64,000 nucleotides of DNA, taken from JBMYZL01 sp049610385 (GTDB taxonomy: Bacteria > Bacteroidota > Bacteroidia > Flavobacteriales_D > Sanyastnellaceae). The stretch is from the NCBI GenBank assembly GCA_049610385.1, contig JBMYZL010000005.1:1-64000 (forward strand), written 5' to 3'. Position 1 is the stretch's first letter; each line of letters opens with the position of its first letter. The notes below the pieces were generated by a model that saw only the letters and a program-made list of their open reading frames with translations, was not told where the DNA came from and searched no databases. Shown here one piece after another: positions 24,755 through 34,507 of this stretch. The translations under genes and the position numbers were made by a program.

Positions 24755-25513
24755 TCAACCGGCGATCGACCGCATCACAGCAGAAAACTGGCGGTCGGAA
24801 TCAAAGTAGGTTGCAGTCAATTCGAGCCAATCAATGGCATCGGTTCGCCTGCCATCCATATCCAGTGTTTCTGCCGTCCAGATAACGGCCATCCGCAACA
24901 AATTCCGTTGAACTTCCGACAGTCCTTTGTCACCGTATTCCGCCAAAAGGCCTCGTGCCGTTTCCCAGCTCTCCTCTGCATCACGCTTGGCCCGGTTTTT
25001 CCACAAAACTGTGCCGAGCATCAGTTGTGCACCAATGTCATCGGGATCCAATTTGACGAGGTAGTTGTAGTAGCTTTTCGCTTTGGTGTATTTCTCGTCT
25101 GTTATGTGCATGTCTGACTCACTGATTGTGGCCGCACGCAGTTCATCGAAAAAGTCCAAAAACTCGCCGATGTATTCGCTTTCCTTGTCTTTCTTGATGT
25201 ACTTCGTGGCGTATTTCAGAGCTTCTTTCAACGCACTGCTATACTTTTCCTCCCATTCGGGATCGTCACTTTCAAAAATCCGGAAGTACGCCATGGACAT
25301 GTATGCATATGGACGAGGTGCATCATCCGTTTTGTCATTCTCCGTGTAGCGAATGGCCTTGTAGAGGACTTTCTCGTATTTGCCATCAACCATCCACATC
25401 AGAAGTTCATCCAGATCTTTTTGTGGAACCAATGGTTTTTCATCATCTTGAGACCAGGTCAAGTTTGGTGCAATCAAAATGGCAAAAACAAAACAGAGTT
25501 GGAGGTATTTCAT
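24755..25513 (-). CDS. Exported TPR-like protein of unknown function
   Basis: 252 residues. A Sec signal peptide (YLQLCFVFAILIAPNLTWSQ) precedes an all-helical body rich in Lys, Glu, Tyr and Asp. Segments such as YSSALKEALKYATKYIKKDK and AKSYYNYLVKLDPDDIGAQ look like tetratricopeptide helices. It is probably periplasmic and may bind other proteins. The start at 25513 is decided by the signal peptide and by the TATCTTCG box 4 bases before it; a frame open to 25657 has no signal. Divergent from the Lhr-type helicase with 32 bases between starts. I recognise no named family. Confidence 0.72.
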   Translation of the reverse strand: MKYLQLCFVFAILIAPNLTWSQDDEKPLVPQKDLDELLMWMVDGKYEKVLYKAIRYTENDKTDDAPRPYAYMSMAYFRIFESDDPEWEEKYSSALKEALKYATKYIKKDKESEYIGEFLDFFDELRAATISESDMHITDEKYTKAKSYYNYLVKLDPDDIGAQLMLGTVLWKNRAKRDAEESWETARGLLAEYGDKGLSEVQRNLLRMAVIWTAETLDMDGRRTDAIDWLELTATYFDSDRQFSAVMRSIAG

Positions 25514-25517
25514 GGCT

Positions 25518-25525
25518 CGAAGATA
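25518..25525 (-). promoter_or_regulatory. -7 box TATCTTCG
   Basis: On the minus strand TATCTTCG lies 4 bases before the start at 25513 (TAnnTTCG form). Confidence 0.5.
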
Positions 25526-25545
25526 GAGATTTCGTTGAAGTATTG

Positions 25546-27960
25546 ATGATGAATGGCGCTGAGAAATGGTTTGAAACACAGGGTTGGAAAGCTTTTGATT
25601 TTCAACGGGAATGTTGGTCATCTTATGCGGCAGGACGGGAGGGGTTAGTGAATGCACCTACAGGTTCAGGCAAAACCTATGCCATTTTGCTCGGAGTTTT
25701 GAATCAAGCCTTGGACGCGGCGGATCAGGGAGGCGGGGTTCGCATCATTTGGATCACACCCATTCGGGCTTTGGCCAAGGAAATTTCAGGAAGTGCACAA
25801 CGCGCCATCGCTGGATTTGGGTTGAAGGGTTGGCAGGTGGGTGTGAGGACAGGCGACACGGCTGCGAAGGACAAACAACGGCAGCGGACTCGGTTGCCGG
25901 AGGTCCTCATTACGACGCCTGAATCCTTGCATTTGTTGATGGCACAGCGACAGGCCTGTGACCGGTTTGTTGGACTCAAGGCATTGATTGCGGATGAATG
26001 GCATGACCTGATGTCCACCAAGCGTGGCGTGATGCTGGAATTGGCGATCAGTCACTTGCGAGGCTGGACATCGGGACTGCGGGTTTGGGGCATCAGTGCG
26101 ACCATTGGCAATTTGGAAGAAGCGGCGCAAGTGTTGCTAGGACCACAAGGCAAACCCCAGATCATCCGGGCTCAAATTGACAAGCCCATTGAGGTTCAAA
26201 GTTTGATGCCACCGGCCTTTGAACGTTTGGCTTGGGCAGGTCATTTGGGTACGCAGTTGCTGGGGCAAGTTTTGGATGTTATTCACAACCATCGGAGCAC
26301 CCTGATTTTTACGAACACGAGAGCCCAGTCGGAAATTTGGTACCATCGGATTCTGGAAGCCGATCCTGGGCTCTCAGGTGCCATTGCCTTGCATCATGGC
26401 TCCATCTCAAAGGACCTCCGGTTTTGGGTGGAGGATGCTTTGTATACCGGTGCGTTGCAAGCTGTGGTTTGCACCAGTTCATTGGATTTGGGAGTGGATT
26501 TCCGTCCAGTGGAGGCTGTGGTCCAAATCGGAGGACCCAAGGGTGTGGCGCGATTTGTCCAGCGAGCCGGTCGCTCAGGCCATCAACCTGGTGCGCTCAG
26601 CCGAATTCATTTTTTGCCTACTCATGGGCTGGAATTGCTGGAAGGCGCTGCTTTGCGTACGGCAGTGTCGGAACGCATTGTGGAGCCTCGTGAGCCTGTT
26701 GTCAGGTCTTTTGATGTTTTGGTGCAATATCTGTGCACCCTAGCTGTCGGTGACGGTTTGGATGCAACCTTGGTTGAAGCTGAAGTGCTGCGCACCCATG
26801 CATATGCTGAGATGACTGCTGAGGAGTGGTCATGGTGTTTGCGATTCATCACCACCGGGGGGCCTGCACTCGAGGCGTATCCTGATTATCGACGAGTCAT
26901 ACGGGAAGCGGACACAGGACTTTTGGTGATGCGTGATCGCCGGATGGCAAGACGTCATCGCATGTCGATTGGCACGATTGTCGGTGATGTGATGCTTCGG
27001 GTGAAATTGCATCGTGGCGCCTTTTTGGGTACTGTCGAGGAGTCTTTTTTGGCAGGAATGAAAGAAGGCGATACGTTTTGGTTCGCAGGCATGGGTTTGG
27101 CCTTTATGTACATCAAGGAAATGACCGTTACGGTCAAAAGAACGAAGCAAGCTCCGAAAAAAATCCCATCCTGGATGGGGGGGAGATTGCCTTTGACCTC
27201 CGAACTCAGTCGGGTATTGAGGCAGAAACTGGAGGAAGCCAGATCCCCGAACCCAACGGATCCAGAATGCATGCGCATCATGCCCCTGCTTGAGATTCAG
27301 GCTGAGCTTTCCCACATTCCCAAGGCCAATGAACTGCTTATCGAGTGTTTTGAGACCGATGACGGATTTCACCTGTGCATGTTCCCATTTGAGGGCCGAT
27401 TGGTTCATGAGGGCATGGCCATGCTGTTGGCATTTCGGTTGAGTTTGCTGACGCCACAATCGTTTTCTTTGGCTTACAACGACTATGGTTTTGAATTGCT
27501 CAGCGATGACCCCATTCCTTTGGACGTGGTTTTGGACAATGAATTGCTCTCGCCAAATCACCTGATGGATGACCTGCAGTCCGGCGTGAATGCTGCGGAA
27601 TTGGCACGGCGGAGGTTCAGGGACATCAGTGTGATTTCTGGCTTGAATTTTCAAGGGTTTCCCGGCGCCACCAAAAAAGATCGACACTTGCAGTCCCATG
27701 CTGGGCTGTTGTTTGATGTATTTCGTGATTATGACCCGGAGAATTTGTTGTTCAAGCAGGCCTATGAGGAGTTGCTGATCGACCAGTTCGAGTTCAACCG
27801 ATTTCGTGACGCTCTGCTCCGGTTTGAATCCTCAAAGTGGGTGGTGACCCATCCTTCGCGACCCACTCCTCTGGCTTTCCCTATTGTGGTGGACCGGTTA
27901 CGTGAGAAACTGACATCTGAACGTCTGAATGAACGCGTTAAAAAAATGACGTTGATTTGA
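25546..27960 (+). CDS. Ligase-associated-type DEXH helicase (Lhr-like)
   Basis: 804 residues. SF2 helicase motifs: FDFQRECWSSY (Q-like), LVNAPTGSGKTYAILLG (Walker A), TTPESLHLLM, ADEWHDLM (DEVH-type motif II), ISATIGN, then VQIGGPKGVARFVQRAGRSG (motif VI). The N-terminal wording, the length near 800 and the C-terminal domain fit the Lhr-type helicase that normally sits with an ATP-dependent DNA ligase, an exonuclease-like and a phosphoesterase gene in a DNA damage module. None of these is beside it here. The start at 25546 (or ATG 25549) follows the divergent promoter; the frame is open to 25303 but would run through the TPR-like gene. Likely a cytoplasmic DNA repair helicase. Confidence 0.85.
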   Translation: MMNGAEKWFETQGWKAFDFQRECWSSYAAGREGLVNAPTGSGKTYAILLGVLNQALDAADQGGGVRIIWITPIRALAKEISGSAQRAIAGFGLKGWQVGVRTGDTAAKDKQRQRTRLPEVLITTPESLHLLMAQRQACDRFVGLKALIADEWHDLMSTKRGVMLELAISHLRGWTSGLRVWGISATIGNLEEAAQVLLGPQGKPQIIRAQIDKPIEVQSLMPPAFERLAWAGHLGTQLLGQVLDVIHNHRSTLIFTNTRAQSEIWYHRILEADPGLSGAIALHHGSISKDLRFWVEDALYTGALQAVVCTSSLDLGVDFRPVEAVVQIGGPKGVARFVQRAGRSGHQPGALSRIHFLPTHGLELLEGAALRTAVSERIVEPREPVVRSFDVLVQYLCTLAVGDGLDATLVEAEVLRTHAYAEMTAEEWSWCLRFITTGGPALEAYPDYRRVIREADTGLLVMRDRRMARRHRMSIGTIVGDVMLRVKLHRGAFLGTVEESFLAGMKEGDTFWFAGMGLAFMYIKEMTVTVKRTKQAPKKIPSWMGGRLPLTSELSRVLRQKLEEARSPNPTDPECMRIMPLLEIQAELSHIPKANELLIECFETDDGFHLCMFPFEGRLVHEGMAMLLAFRLSLLTPQSFSLAYNDYGFELLSDDPIPLDVVLDNELLSPNHLMDDLQSGVNAAELARRRFRDISVISGLNFQGFPGATKKDRHLQSHAGLLFDVFRDYDPENLLFKQAYEELLIDQFEFNRFRDALLRFESSKWVVTHPSRPTPLAFPIVVDRLREKLTSERLNERVKKMTLI

Positions 27961-27969
27961 TGGATGCCG

Positions 27970-27977
27970 TATTTTCG
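27970..27977 (+). promoter_or_regulatory. -7 box TATTTTCG
   Basis: TATTTTCG lies 8 bases before the ATG at 27986 and only 9 bases after the helicase stop, so the receptor has its own start site. Confidence 0.5.
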
Positions 27978-27985
27978 CGGACATC

Positions 27986-30310
27986 ATGCAAGAATTGAAC
28001 CGCTTCGCGGCATTGTGTCTCGTGTTTTTCGGGGCGATTGGAATGGGTTTGGGTCAAGGCACGGTCAAGGGATTTCTGAAAAATGCAGAATCTGGGGAAC
28101 CTGTCATGTTCGCCAATGTCACACTGGAAGGGACCTCATTCGGGGTGGTTACGGATTTGGACGGTTTTTACAGTTTGAGCCAGGTTCCAAGTGGTGAATA
28201 CACATTGGTCGTCACGAGTCTTGAGTACGAAGGTGTCCAGGAAACCATTTTGCTGCGGGACAACAAGGTGCTGACGAGAAATTACTTGCTGAATCCAAAG
28301 GTCATTGAGTTGGGCTCAGCTGAAATCAGTGCCGAGCGTCAGGAACAGCAGACAAAAGTCAACATGTCCATCGAGACCATTCGGCCTGCCGACTTGAAGC
28401 GAATTCCGAGTTTTGGCGGTCAGCCCGATTTGGTTCAAGCCCTTCAAGTCCTTCCAGGTTTTGTGAGTACTGGCGACCAAGGAGGACAGCTTTATATCCG
28501 AGGTGGATCTCCGATTCAAAACAAAGTTTTGCTCGATGGCATGATTGTGTACAACGCGTTCCACAGCATCGGACTGTTCAGCGTTTTTGATTCAGATGTC
28601 ATCTCCAACGCAGATGTATACACGGGCGGCTTCTCAGCTAAGTTTGGGGGACGCATCTCCTCCGTTATGGACATCAGCACCCGAGACGGAAACAAGCAGG
28701 AGGTCAAAGGAAAGGTTGGAGTCAGTCCTTTTGGTGCCAAACTCACGATGGAAGGGCCTTTGAAAAAGATGAATGAGCGTGGAGGGGGGATTTCGTTCAT
28801 TGCCAGCCTCAAACACAGTTACTTGGAACAAACATCCAAGGTGCTCTATGACTATGTCAATGACGACGGCAAGGGACTGCCGTTCAATTTTACGGATGCA
28901 TATGGAAAAGTCAGCTTCGGGGGAGCGAGCGGAAGCAAAATCAGTTTGTTTGGTTTCCACTTTTCGGATCAGGTTTCTTACCAGGCCTTGAGCGATTTGC
29001 AATGGGTAAATTTTGGTGCAGGAGGCAATTTCACAGTCGTCCCCTCTGGATCAGCCATCCTGATGAATGGACATTTTGCCGCATCGGATTATTCCATTTC
29101 CCTGAAAGAAGAGGGAGTTCCGGATCGTTTTAGTCAGGTCAATGGATTCAATTTTGGGTTGGATTTTAAATACATCTTGGGTGAGGACGATGTACAATAT
29201 GGTCTCGAGGTCGTGGGGATGCGAACTGATTTTCGGACTTTCAATGCCATAGGTGTGGCGGTAGAGCAGGTGGAAAACACCACAGAATTTGGGGGATATG
29301 TGGATTATCGAATCCACCGTGGGAAGTTGATTGTCAATCCGAGTTTGCGGATGCAGTATTACAGTTCTTTGGCCAAGTTTCGTCCAGAGCCTCGACTTGG
29401 AGTGAAGTACAAGGCCACAGAACGGTTGCGGTTGAAATTTGCCACAGGATTGTATTCTCAGAATGTCATCAGTTCGAATTCAGACCGGGATGTGGTCAAC
29501 CTGTTTTACGGGTTCTTGGCCGGTCCTGAAAACTTGCAGAACGATTTGGTGTTGCCCGACGGCAGCGTTCAAGAAATTCGGCATTCTCTGCAAACCGCTA
29601 TTCATGGAATCGCTGGTTTCGAGTTTGATCTCACCGAAAAATGGCAATTGAATGTCGAGGGATATGTCAAGGACTTCACGCAGTTGACAAACCCGAATCG
29701 GAACAAACTTTTTGAAGACAGTGGCGATAACAGTGACATTCCAGAAGTATTTCGCAAAGACTTCATTGTTGAAACGGGATTTGCTCACGGCGCTGATGTC
29801 GTGCTCAAATATGAAGAGCGCAACACGTATATCTGGGCGGTCTATGGTTTGGGAAATGTGGACCGCTGGGATGGGTTTCGGTGGTATGATCCGGTCTTTG
29901 ATCGACGTCATAACGTCAATTTGGTTGTCTCTCAAGGGGTGGGCAAGGATGCCGCATGGGAGCTCAGTGGCCGTTGGAATTTGGGTTCAGGCCTTCCATT
30001 CACCCAAACCCAAGGGTATTATCAACCCCCGAACGTCAGTGCTGGCATTGCGACCGATTACATTTACGCAAACAGCCCTGAATTGGGGATACAGTTTGCT
30101 GGGTTAAATGAAGGGCGATTGCCCTATTATCACCGATTGGATCTGAGTGTTCGACGGAAATTTGAATGGCAGCAACAGAACCTTGAATTGTCTGCCGGTG
30201 TCACCAATGTCTACAGCCGTAGAAACGTGTTCTACATCAACCGTTTGACAGGTGAGCGAGTAGACCAACTGCCGTTCTTGCCGTCCATCGGATTGGATTG
30301 GTCCTTCTGA
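27986..30310 (+). CDS. TonB-dependent receptor with carboxypeptidase-like domain
   Basis: 774 residues. The signal peptide ALCLVFFGAIGMGLGQG is followed by a carboxypeptidase regulatory-like domain (VKGFLKNAESGEPVMFANVT, then GFYSLSQVPSGEYTLVVTS), a plug domain (QPDLVQALQVLPGFVSTGDQ, LYIRGGSPIQNKVLLDGM) and a long beta-barrel ending LPSIGLDWSF. The SusC-like layout takes up large ligands through the outer membrane with energy from TonB. No SusD-like lipoprotein is adjacent, which fits the smaller FecA-like group with this N-terminal domain rather than a glycan-utilisation pair. Ligand unknown. Convergent with recN, with 21 bases between stops. Confidence 0.9.
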   Translation: MQELNRFAALCLVFFGAIGMGLGQGTVKGFLKNAESGEPVMFANVTLEGTSFGVVTDLDGFYSLSQVPSGEYTLVVTSLEYEGVQETILLRDNKVLTRNYLLNPKVIELGSAEISAERQEQQTKVNMSIETIRPADLKRIPSFGGQPDLVQALQVLPGFVSTGDQGGQLYIRGGSPIQNKVLLDGMIVYNAFHSIGLFSVFDSDVISNADVYTGGFSAKFGGRISSVMDISTRDGNKQEVKGKVGVSPFGAKLTMEGPLKKMNERGGGISFIASLKHSYLEQTSKVLYDYVNDDGKGLPFNFTDAYGKVSFGGASGSKISLFGFHFSDQVSYQALSDLQWVNFGAGGNFTVVPSGSAILMNGHFAASDYSISLKEEGVPDRFSQVNGFNFGLDFKYILGEDDVQYGLEVVGMRTDFRTFNAIGVAVEQVENTTEFGGYVDYRIHRGKLIVNPSLRMQYYSSLAKFRPEPRLGVKYKATERLRLKFATGLYSQNVISSNSDRDVVNLFYGFLAGPENLQNDLVLPDGSVQEIRHSLQTAIHGIAGFEFDLTEKWQLNVEGYVKDFTQLTNPNRNKLFEDSGDNSDIPEVFRKDFIVETGFAHGADVVLKYEERNTYIWAVYGLGNVDRWDGFRWYDPVFDRRHNVNLVVSQGVGKDAAWELSGRWNLGSGLPFTQTQGYYQPPNVSAGIATDYIYANSPELGIQFAGLNEGRLPYYHRLDLSVRRKFEWQQQNLELSAGVTNVYSRRNVFYINRLTGERVDQLPFLPSIGLDWSF

Positions 30311-30331
30311 CCTGTGCTTGAATGACAGCCG

Positions 30332-32035
30332 TTAGGTGGAGGTCACTGTTGCACTTTGAATCAAGTGCTCAGCGTTGTCCAATGCCGCTTGGGTAATTTC
30401 AGCACCGCTGAGCATGCCAGCGATGACAGACACCCGTTCATTTGTAGACAGCTGTTGGAGTGTTGTCCGTGTCTGATTCCCATCGTTGCATTTGCTGATT
30501 TCCACGTGATGGTCAGCTTGGGCAGCGACTTGAGGAAGGTGAGTGACCGTTAACACTTGTTGATTCTGGGCCATCATCCGCATCAATTGAGCCATTCGAT
30601 TGGCCACATCGCCGGAGACCCCCGTATCAATCTCGTCAAGAACGATGGTGCCTACCGATTGCGTTTTGGATTTAGCGGCTTTCAATGCGAGCATCAATCT
30701 GGACCTTTCTCCACCGGAAGCCACCAAATGCAGAGGGGCCTTTTGGGTGCCGAGATTCGCAGAGAACATCATTTCTACATGATGGGTTCCCCAGAAATCC
30801 CATTGTCCAGAGGGAAGCTCAGAAAAGTCAAACGACAATTGGGTGTCCGGCATTTTCAAAGCTTCGCAATCTTGGATCACCCCAGTGCACAATTGTTCAG
30901 CTACTGTTTTTCGTTGGAGGGTCAAATCGTGTCCGACTTTCATGCACGCGGTTTCGTCGATTTGGGCTTGATGTTCAAGGGCTGCGATGTGCTCATCCAT
31001 TCTTTCAGACTGATCGAGTGCCTCGAGGAGAGACTCGTGCTTCAACATCAGTGCGGGAATGTCGTCACATTGATGTTTGAACAAGGCCCGTTTCAAATCG
31101 TCCAAAGTAGATTCTATATGCGCCAATTGATGAGGATCTTCTTCGATGTGCTCAGCATGAAGGCCCGCTTCAGCAGCAATGTCTTTGACTTCGATGTAAA
31201 CAGACTCCATACGCCGAACCCACTCTTCGCCATCGGGCAGGTGAGGGGCGATGGACTTTAAAGCATTCCATGCCTTGCGGATGGCGGAAATGGCATGCGG
31301 GTGGTCTGGGTAAGATTCCCCGGACAGGTGTTCATTTGCTTCTGACAACCCATGTTTCACCTCCGCGGCATGCAACAGCAAATCACGTTTTTGCTCCAAT
31401 TCGGCTTCGTTCAACTGATCCAATTTCAAGCCGTCAAGTTCTTGAATCTGAAACCTCAAATAGGCCACATCCGCTTGGGGGGCATTTTTCTTTTTCTGAG
31501 CCTCAGAGAGGGCAGCGAGGGTTGATTTCCATTGGGAAAACAATTCCTGGTATTGGGAGCGCAGGGATTGCAGGTCACCACGTTCATCGAGCAATGTCAA
31601 TCGAACTTCGCGATCGAGCAAGGCCCGTGTTTCATCTTGTCCGTGCAAGTCGACGAGAAGGGATCCCAAATGCGCCAAATCAGCGACTTTCGCAGGTGAA
31701 TCTTGAATGAAAGCACGACTGCGTCCATTGGGGAATACCTCTCTTCGGACGCGGATGGTCTCCGCTTCAGATGGGGGCACATCGAAATCTCGTTGCAAGA
31801 GCCATTGCATTGCTTGCGGCCCGACATGGTCAAATTCGACTTCCACGATGCACTTGTTCGCACCTGCTCGAACATGCTGGGTTTCGGCGCGGTTTCCAAG
31901 TGCCAAACCCAGTGCTCCCAATACAATGGATTTGCCAGATCCGGTCTCTCCTGTAATCGCGGTCATTCCAGCACACCAAGTCGCATCCAAGGACTCGATC
32001 AAAGCGTAATTCTCGATGTTCAACTGGCGGATCAT
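30332..32035 (-). CDS. recN: DNA repair protein RecN
   Basis: 567 residues, usual length. An SMC-like ATPase split by coiled coil: MIRQLNIENYALIESL and ITGETGSGKSIVLGAL (Walker A) at the N-terminus; long helical coiled-coil segments around residues 150-380; then ASGGERSRLMLALKAAKSK and TIVLDEIDTGVSGDVANRMA (signature and Walker B) at the C-terminus. RecN helps tie together broken DNA ends for recombination. It is the last gene of the conserved Bacteroidota operon bamD-rpoZ-coaBC-DUF4835-recN. It begins 3 bases after the DUF4835 gene. Confidence 0.95.
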   Translation of the reverse strand: MIRQLNIENYALIESLDATWCAGMTAITGETGSGKSIVLGALGLALGNRAETQHVRAGANKCIVEVEFDHVGPQAMQWLLQRDFDVPPSEAETIRVRREVFPNGRSRAFIQDSPAKVADLAHLGSLLVDLHGQDETRALLDREVRLTLLDERGDLQSLRSQYQELFSQWKSTLAALSEAQKKKNAPQADVAYLRFQIQELDGLKLDQLNEAELEQKRDLLLHAAEVKHGLSEANEHLSGESYPDHPHAISAIRKAWNALKSIAPHLPDGEEWVRRMESVYIEVKDIAAEAGLHAEHIEEDPHQLAHIESTLDDLKRALFKHQCDDIPALMLKHESLLEALDQSERMDEHIAALEHQAQIDETACMKVGHDLTLQRKTVAEQLCTGVIQDCEALKMPDTQLSFDFSELPSGQWDFWGTHHVEMMFSANLGTQKAPLHLVASGGERSRLMLALKAAKSKTQSVGTIVLDEIDTGVSGDVANRMAQLMRMMAQNQQVLTVTHLPQVAAQADHHVEISKCNDGNQTRTTLQQLSTNERVSVIAGMLSGAEITQAALDNAEHLIQSATVTST

Positions 32036-32038
32036 GAA

Positions 32039-32950
32039 TCAACCAAGCGCCTGATCATACTTCGAAATGTTTCCGGGGTCCATTTGCTTGAGAACCGGGA
32101 GCAACCTGGTCTTTTCGGGTTGGGGAGCCGGGCCGAACAGCTGAAGGATTTCGTCGCTTTTCGCCAGGAAAAACAACTGCAAATTATATGAAGAGGGACG
32201 AATCCGGTGGGTTTGCCTCATTTCGATGAGCGCATCTGCCATGGTCAGGCGGGCCTCTTCCAAATTGTCAAAAATCAAATCCCAGCCTTTCCGATGATAA
32301 TAGTAAAGACAATTGCGGACCGGTCGAAACGTTTGGCTGAGCATGTTTTCCACCAACCAATATCGGTTTTGCTGGCTCTGTCCAGCTTTCCATCCCGGGC
32401 GGCCAGAGTTCTGGGCATTGGCGACGATGGTTTGCGCTTTCAAGTAATGCGGGGTTCCACCTTCGAGGCCCATGGAATCGTAATCCATTCCCAAAATCAT
32501 GTAGGAATAATAAGCGAGGATTGAGGACAAATTGTCTCGGTATTGATCTGGACTGAACTGGATCGTGGAGCTTCCATCCCAGGAAAATTCGAAATCGCCG
32601 TCGATGACAAGCAACATGGGAGTTTTGTAGTCGCTATTGAAAACGGGGCGAGAGCTCTGCACTTGAATTGACCCCTTGAAATTGGTGGGATTCACGGCTT
32701 CCGAAACCGTGATTTGCATGGTGCATTCTATTTTTTCTTCAAATTGAAAATCGTCATTGGTCCACCGCCTGCCATTGATGAATTCTCGGATGGCTTCTTC
32801 GAGGGATTCAAAAATAGACGCCTCGATGTTGGCCACTTGAGGAGCGATGACACTGACCTCACATTGCAGTTCTTGAGCGCGCAACAGCGGCGAATACAGC
32901 AGTGCCCAACACAAGATGAGCGAGGCAGGTGGGAAAAAGCGAAGGTTCAT
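32039..32950 (-). CDS. DUF4835 family secreted protein
   Basis: 303 residues. The signal peptide SLILCWALLYSPLLRAQE precedes LQCEVSVIAPQVAN, the opening of the DUF4835 family, known mainly from its fixed place between coaBC and recN in Bacteroidota. The rest is alpha-beta with many aromatic residues (LAYYSYMILGMDYDSMG, CLYYYHRKGWDLIFDNL). Periplasmic function unknown. Its ATG overlaps the coaBC stop. Confidence 0.85.
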   Translation of the reverse strand: MNLRFFPPASLILCWALLYSPLLRAQELQCEVSVIAPQVANIEASIFESLEEAIREFINGRRWTNDDFQFEEKIECTMQITVSEAVNPTNFKGSIQVQSSRPVFNSDYKTPMLLVIDGDFEFSWDGSSTIQFSPDQYRDNLSSILAYYSYMILGMDYDSMGLEGGTPHYLKAQTIVANAQNSGRPGWKAGQSQQNRYWLVENMLSQTFRPVRNCLYYYHRKGWDLIFDNLEEARLTMADALIEMRQTHRIRPSSYNLQLFFLAKSDEILQLFGPAPQPEKTRLLPVLKQMDPGNISKYDQALG

Positions 32951-34152
32951 GCGTTCAATAGACGTTGAAGGGTGTCCAAAATGTCTGCCGCCACTTCGGG
33001 CTTGGGCTTCAGACCAAATTTATGCACTTCCCCCCCCTTTGTGACAAGGGTAATTTTGTTGGTGTCGGTTTGAAATCCAGCGCCGTCATCTGACAACTCG
33101 TTCAAAACGATGAAATCCAGGTTTTTCGTGTCCATTTTGCGCTGGGCACTTTGCATTCCATTTTCATCTTCTAAGGCGAAGCCCACCAAAAATTGATCTT
33201 CAGTTTTTGAATCCCCCCAAGATTTCAAAATGTCCGGGTTGTCTTCGAGCAAAATTTGGTGAGGCAAATCTGAGCGGCGCAATTTTTTAACGGAAGCCAT
33301 CGCAGGTCTAACGTCGGCCACTGCTGCGACTGCAATGCCAATGTCACTCTTGGCAAACAAGGGGAGTGCAGCGTCGTGCATTTCTTTCGCGGTTTCGACA
33401 TCTTGCCATGAGGTCACACCCTTCGGGCAGTCGAACTGCACAGGGCCAGCTACAACATGCACATTGGCCCCTCTGAGCAGCAAAACTTCCACCAAGGCCA
33501 AACCCATTTTGCCACTGCTGCGATTGCCGATGTATCGAACGGCATCGATGGGTTCATGGGTAGGGCCCAGGGTAACAACAACTGTCTTTCCATGGAGTGG
33601 AGCCCGTGATTGGAAATGTTCCTCCACAGCATCTGCAATGTCGTCAGGTTCTGCCATTCGACCTTTGCCTTCCAATCCGCTGGCGAGAGGGCCGTTTCCG
33701 GGTTCAATCACCTCAACACCTCGGGCCGTCAAGGTGGTGAGATTTTCTTGTGTGCTTGGATGCGCGAACATGTCCAAATCCATCGCAGGGGCCACCATCA
33801 CAGGACACTTGCTAGACAAAAAAACAGCTTGAAGAAAATGTGCGCAATTGCCTGTTACAAAAGATGATAAGGTGTTCGCAGTGACAGGTGCGATTAAGAA
33901 AAGATCGGCCCACATCCCCAGCTCCACGTGATTGGTCCAAGTTCCTTGATCGGCGTCTTCTGTATAATCCGAATAGACCCGGTGACCTGTCAGCGTTGCC
34001 AGGGTCAGGGGGGTAATGAAGTCGATGGACGCTGGCGTCATAACGACACGTACCTCAGCTCCACGTCGTTGTAATTCTCGGGCTAACCATGCGGATTTGT
34101 AGGCCGCAATGCTGCCTGTGATGCCCAATAAAATCTTGCGCCCTGAAAGCAT
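32947..34152 (-). CDS. coaBC: Bifunctional phosphopantothenoylcysteine decarboxylase/synthetase
   Basis: 401 residues. The N-terminal flavoprotein domain opens KILLGITGSIAAYKSAWLAR, has HVELGMWADLFLIAPVTANT with the catalytic His, and ends LEGKGRMAEPDDI (CoaC). The C-terminal CoaB domain begins KTVVVTLGPTHEPIDAVRYI and has GNRSSGKMGLAL. The protein makes phosphopantothenoylcysteine from phosphopantothenate and Cys, then decarboxylates it, in coenzyme A synthesis. Fixed neighbour of rpoZ upstream (gap 13 bases) and DUF4835 downstream (ATGA overlap). Confidence 0.95.
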   Translation of the reverse strand: MLSGRKILLGITGSIAAYKSAWLARELQRRGAEVRVVMTPASIDFITPLTLATLTGHRVYSDYTEDADQGTWTNHVELGMWADLFLIAPVTANTLSSFVTGNCAHFLQAVFLSSKCPVMVAPAMDLDMFAHPSTQENLTTLTARGVEVIEPGNGPLASGLEGKGRMAEPDDIADAVEEHFQSRAPLHGKTVVVTLGPTHEPIDAVRYIGNRSSGKMGLALVEVLLLRGANVHVVAGPVQFDCPKGVTSWQDVETAKEMHDAALPLFAKSDIGIAVAAVADVRPAMASVKKLRRSDLPHQILLEDNPDILKSWGDSKTEDQFLVGFALEDENGMQSAQRKMDTKNLDFIVLNELSDDGAGFQTDTNKITLVTKGGEVHKFGLKPKPEVAADILDTLQRLLNA

Positions 34153-34165
34153 CAGGGATGACAGG

Positions 34166-34507
34166 TTAGGCCTGTTCGGCCGTTTCTTCTTTGTTCTCCG
34201 TGTAGACGTGCAACTTTTCTTGCTGCAGTTCAGAGACGGCTACACTGTGCGGCTTGGGCAAACGCTCATAGAACTTTGAGATTTCAATTTGCTCCCGGTT
34301 TTCAAAAACCTCCTCCAGTGAATCCGTTGGAGTGATGAATTCTTCCAGTTTGCTGGACAACTCCTCCTTCAATTGCTTGGACAACTGGTTGCTGCGTCGG
34401 CTGAGGACAACAATAGTCTCGAACAAATTGCCGGTACCTTGCGCTTCCAATTCGCGGGTATTGCGTGTGAAAGTTGTCCGGTCTGCCTTGGTGTTTTTGA
34501 AACTCAT
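34166..34507 (-). CDS. rpoZ: RNA polymerase omega subunit (Bacteroidota type)
   Basis: 113 residues from the ATG at 34507. The core reads NTRELEAQGTGNLFETIVVL, followed by SRRSNQLSKQLKEELSSKLE and FENREQIEISKFYERLPKP, the Bacteroidota omega sequence of the Rpb6/RpoZ family. It helps assemble the beta-prime subunit. The ATG overlaps the bamD stop (ATGA), which decides the start over the longer frame to 34582. Between bamD and coaBC, as in many Bacteroidota. Confidence 0.9.
   Translation of the reverse strand: MSFKNTKADRTTFTRNTRELEAQGTGNLFETIVVLSRRSNQLSKQLKEELSSKLEEFITPTDSLEEVFENREQIEISKFYERLPKPHSVAVSELQQEKLHVYTENKEETAEQA

Noticed and set aside
26830..27699. Minus-strand open frame of 289 codons inside the helicase
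   Set aside because: Antisense to the helicase C-terminal domain, Gln/His-rich and without known motifs.
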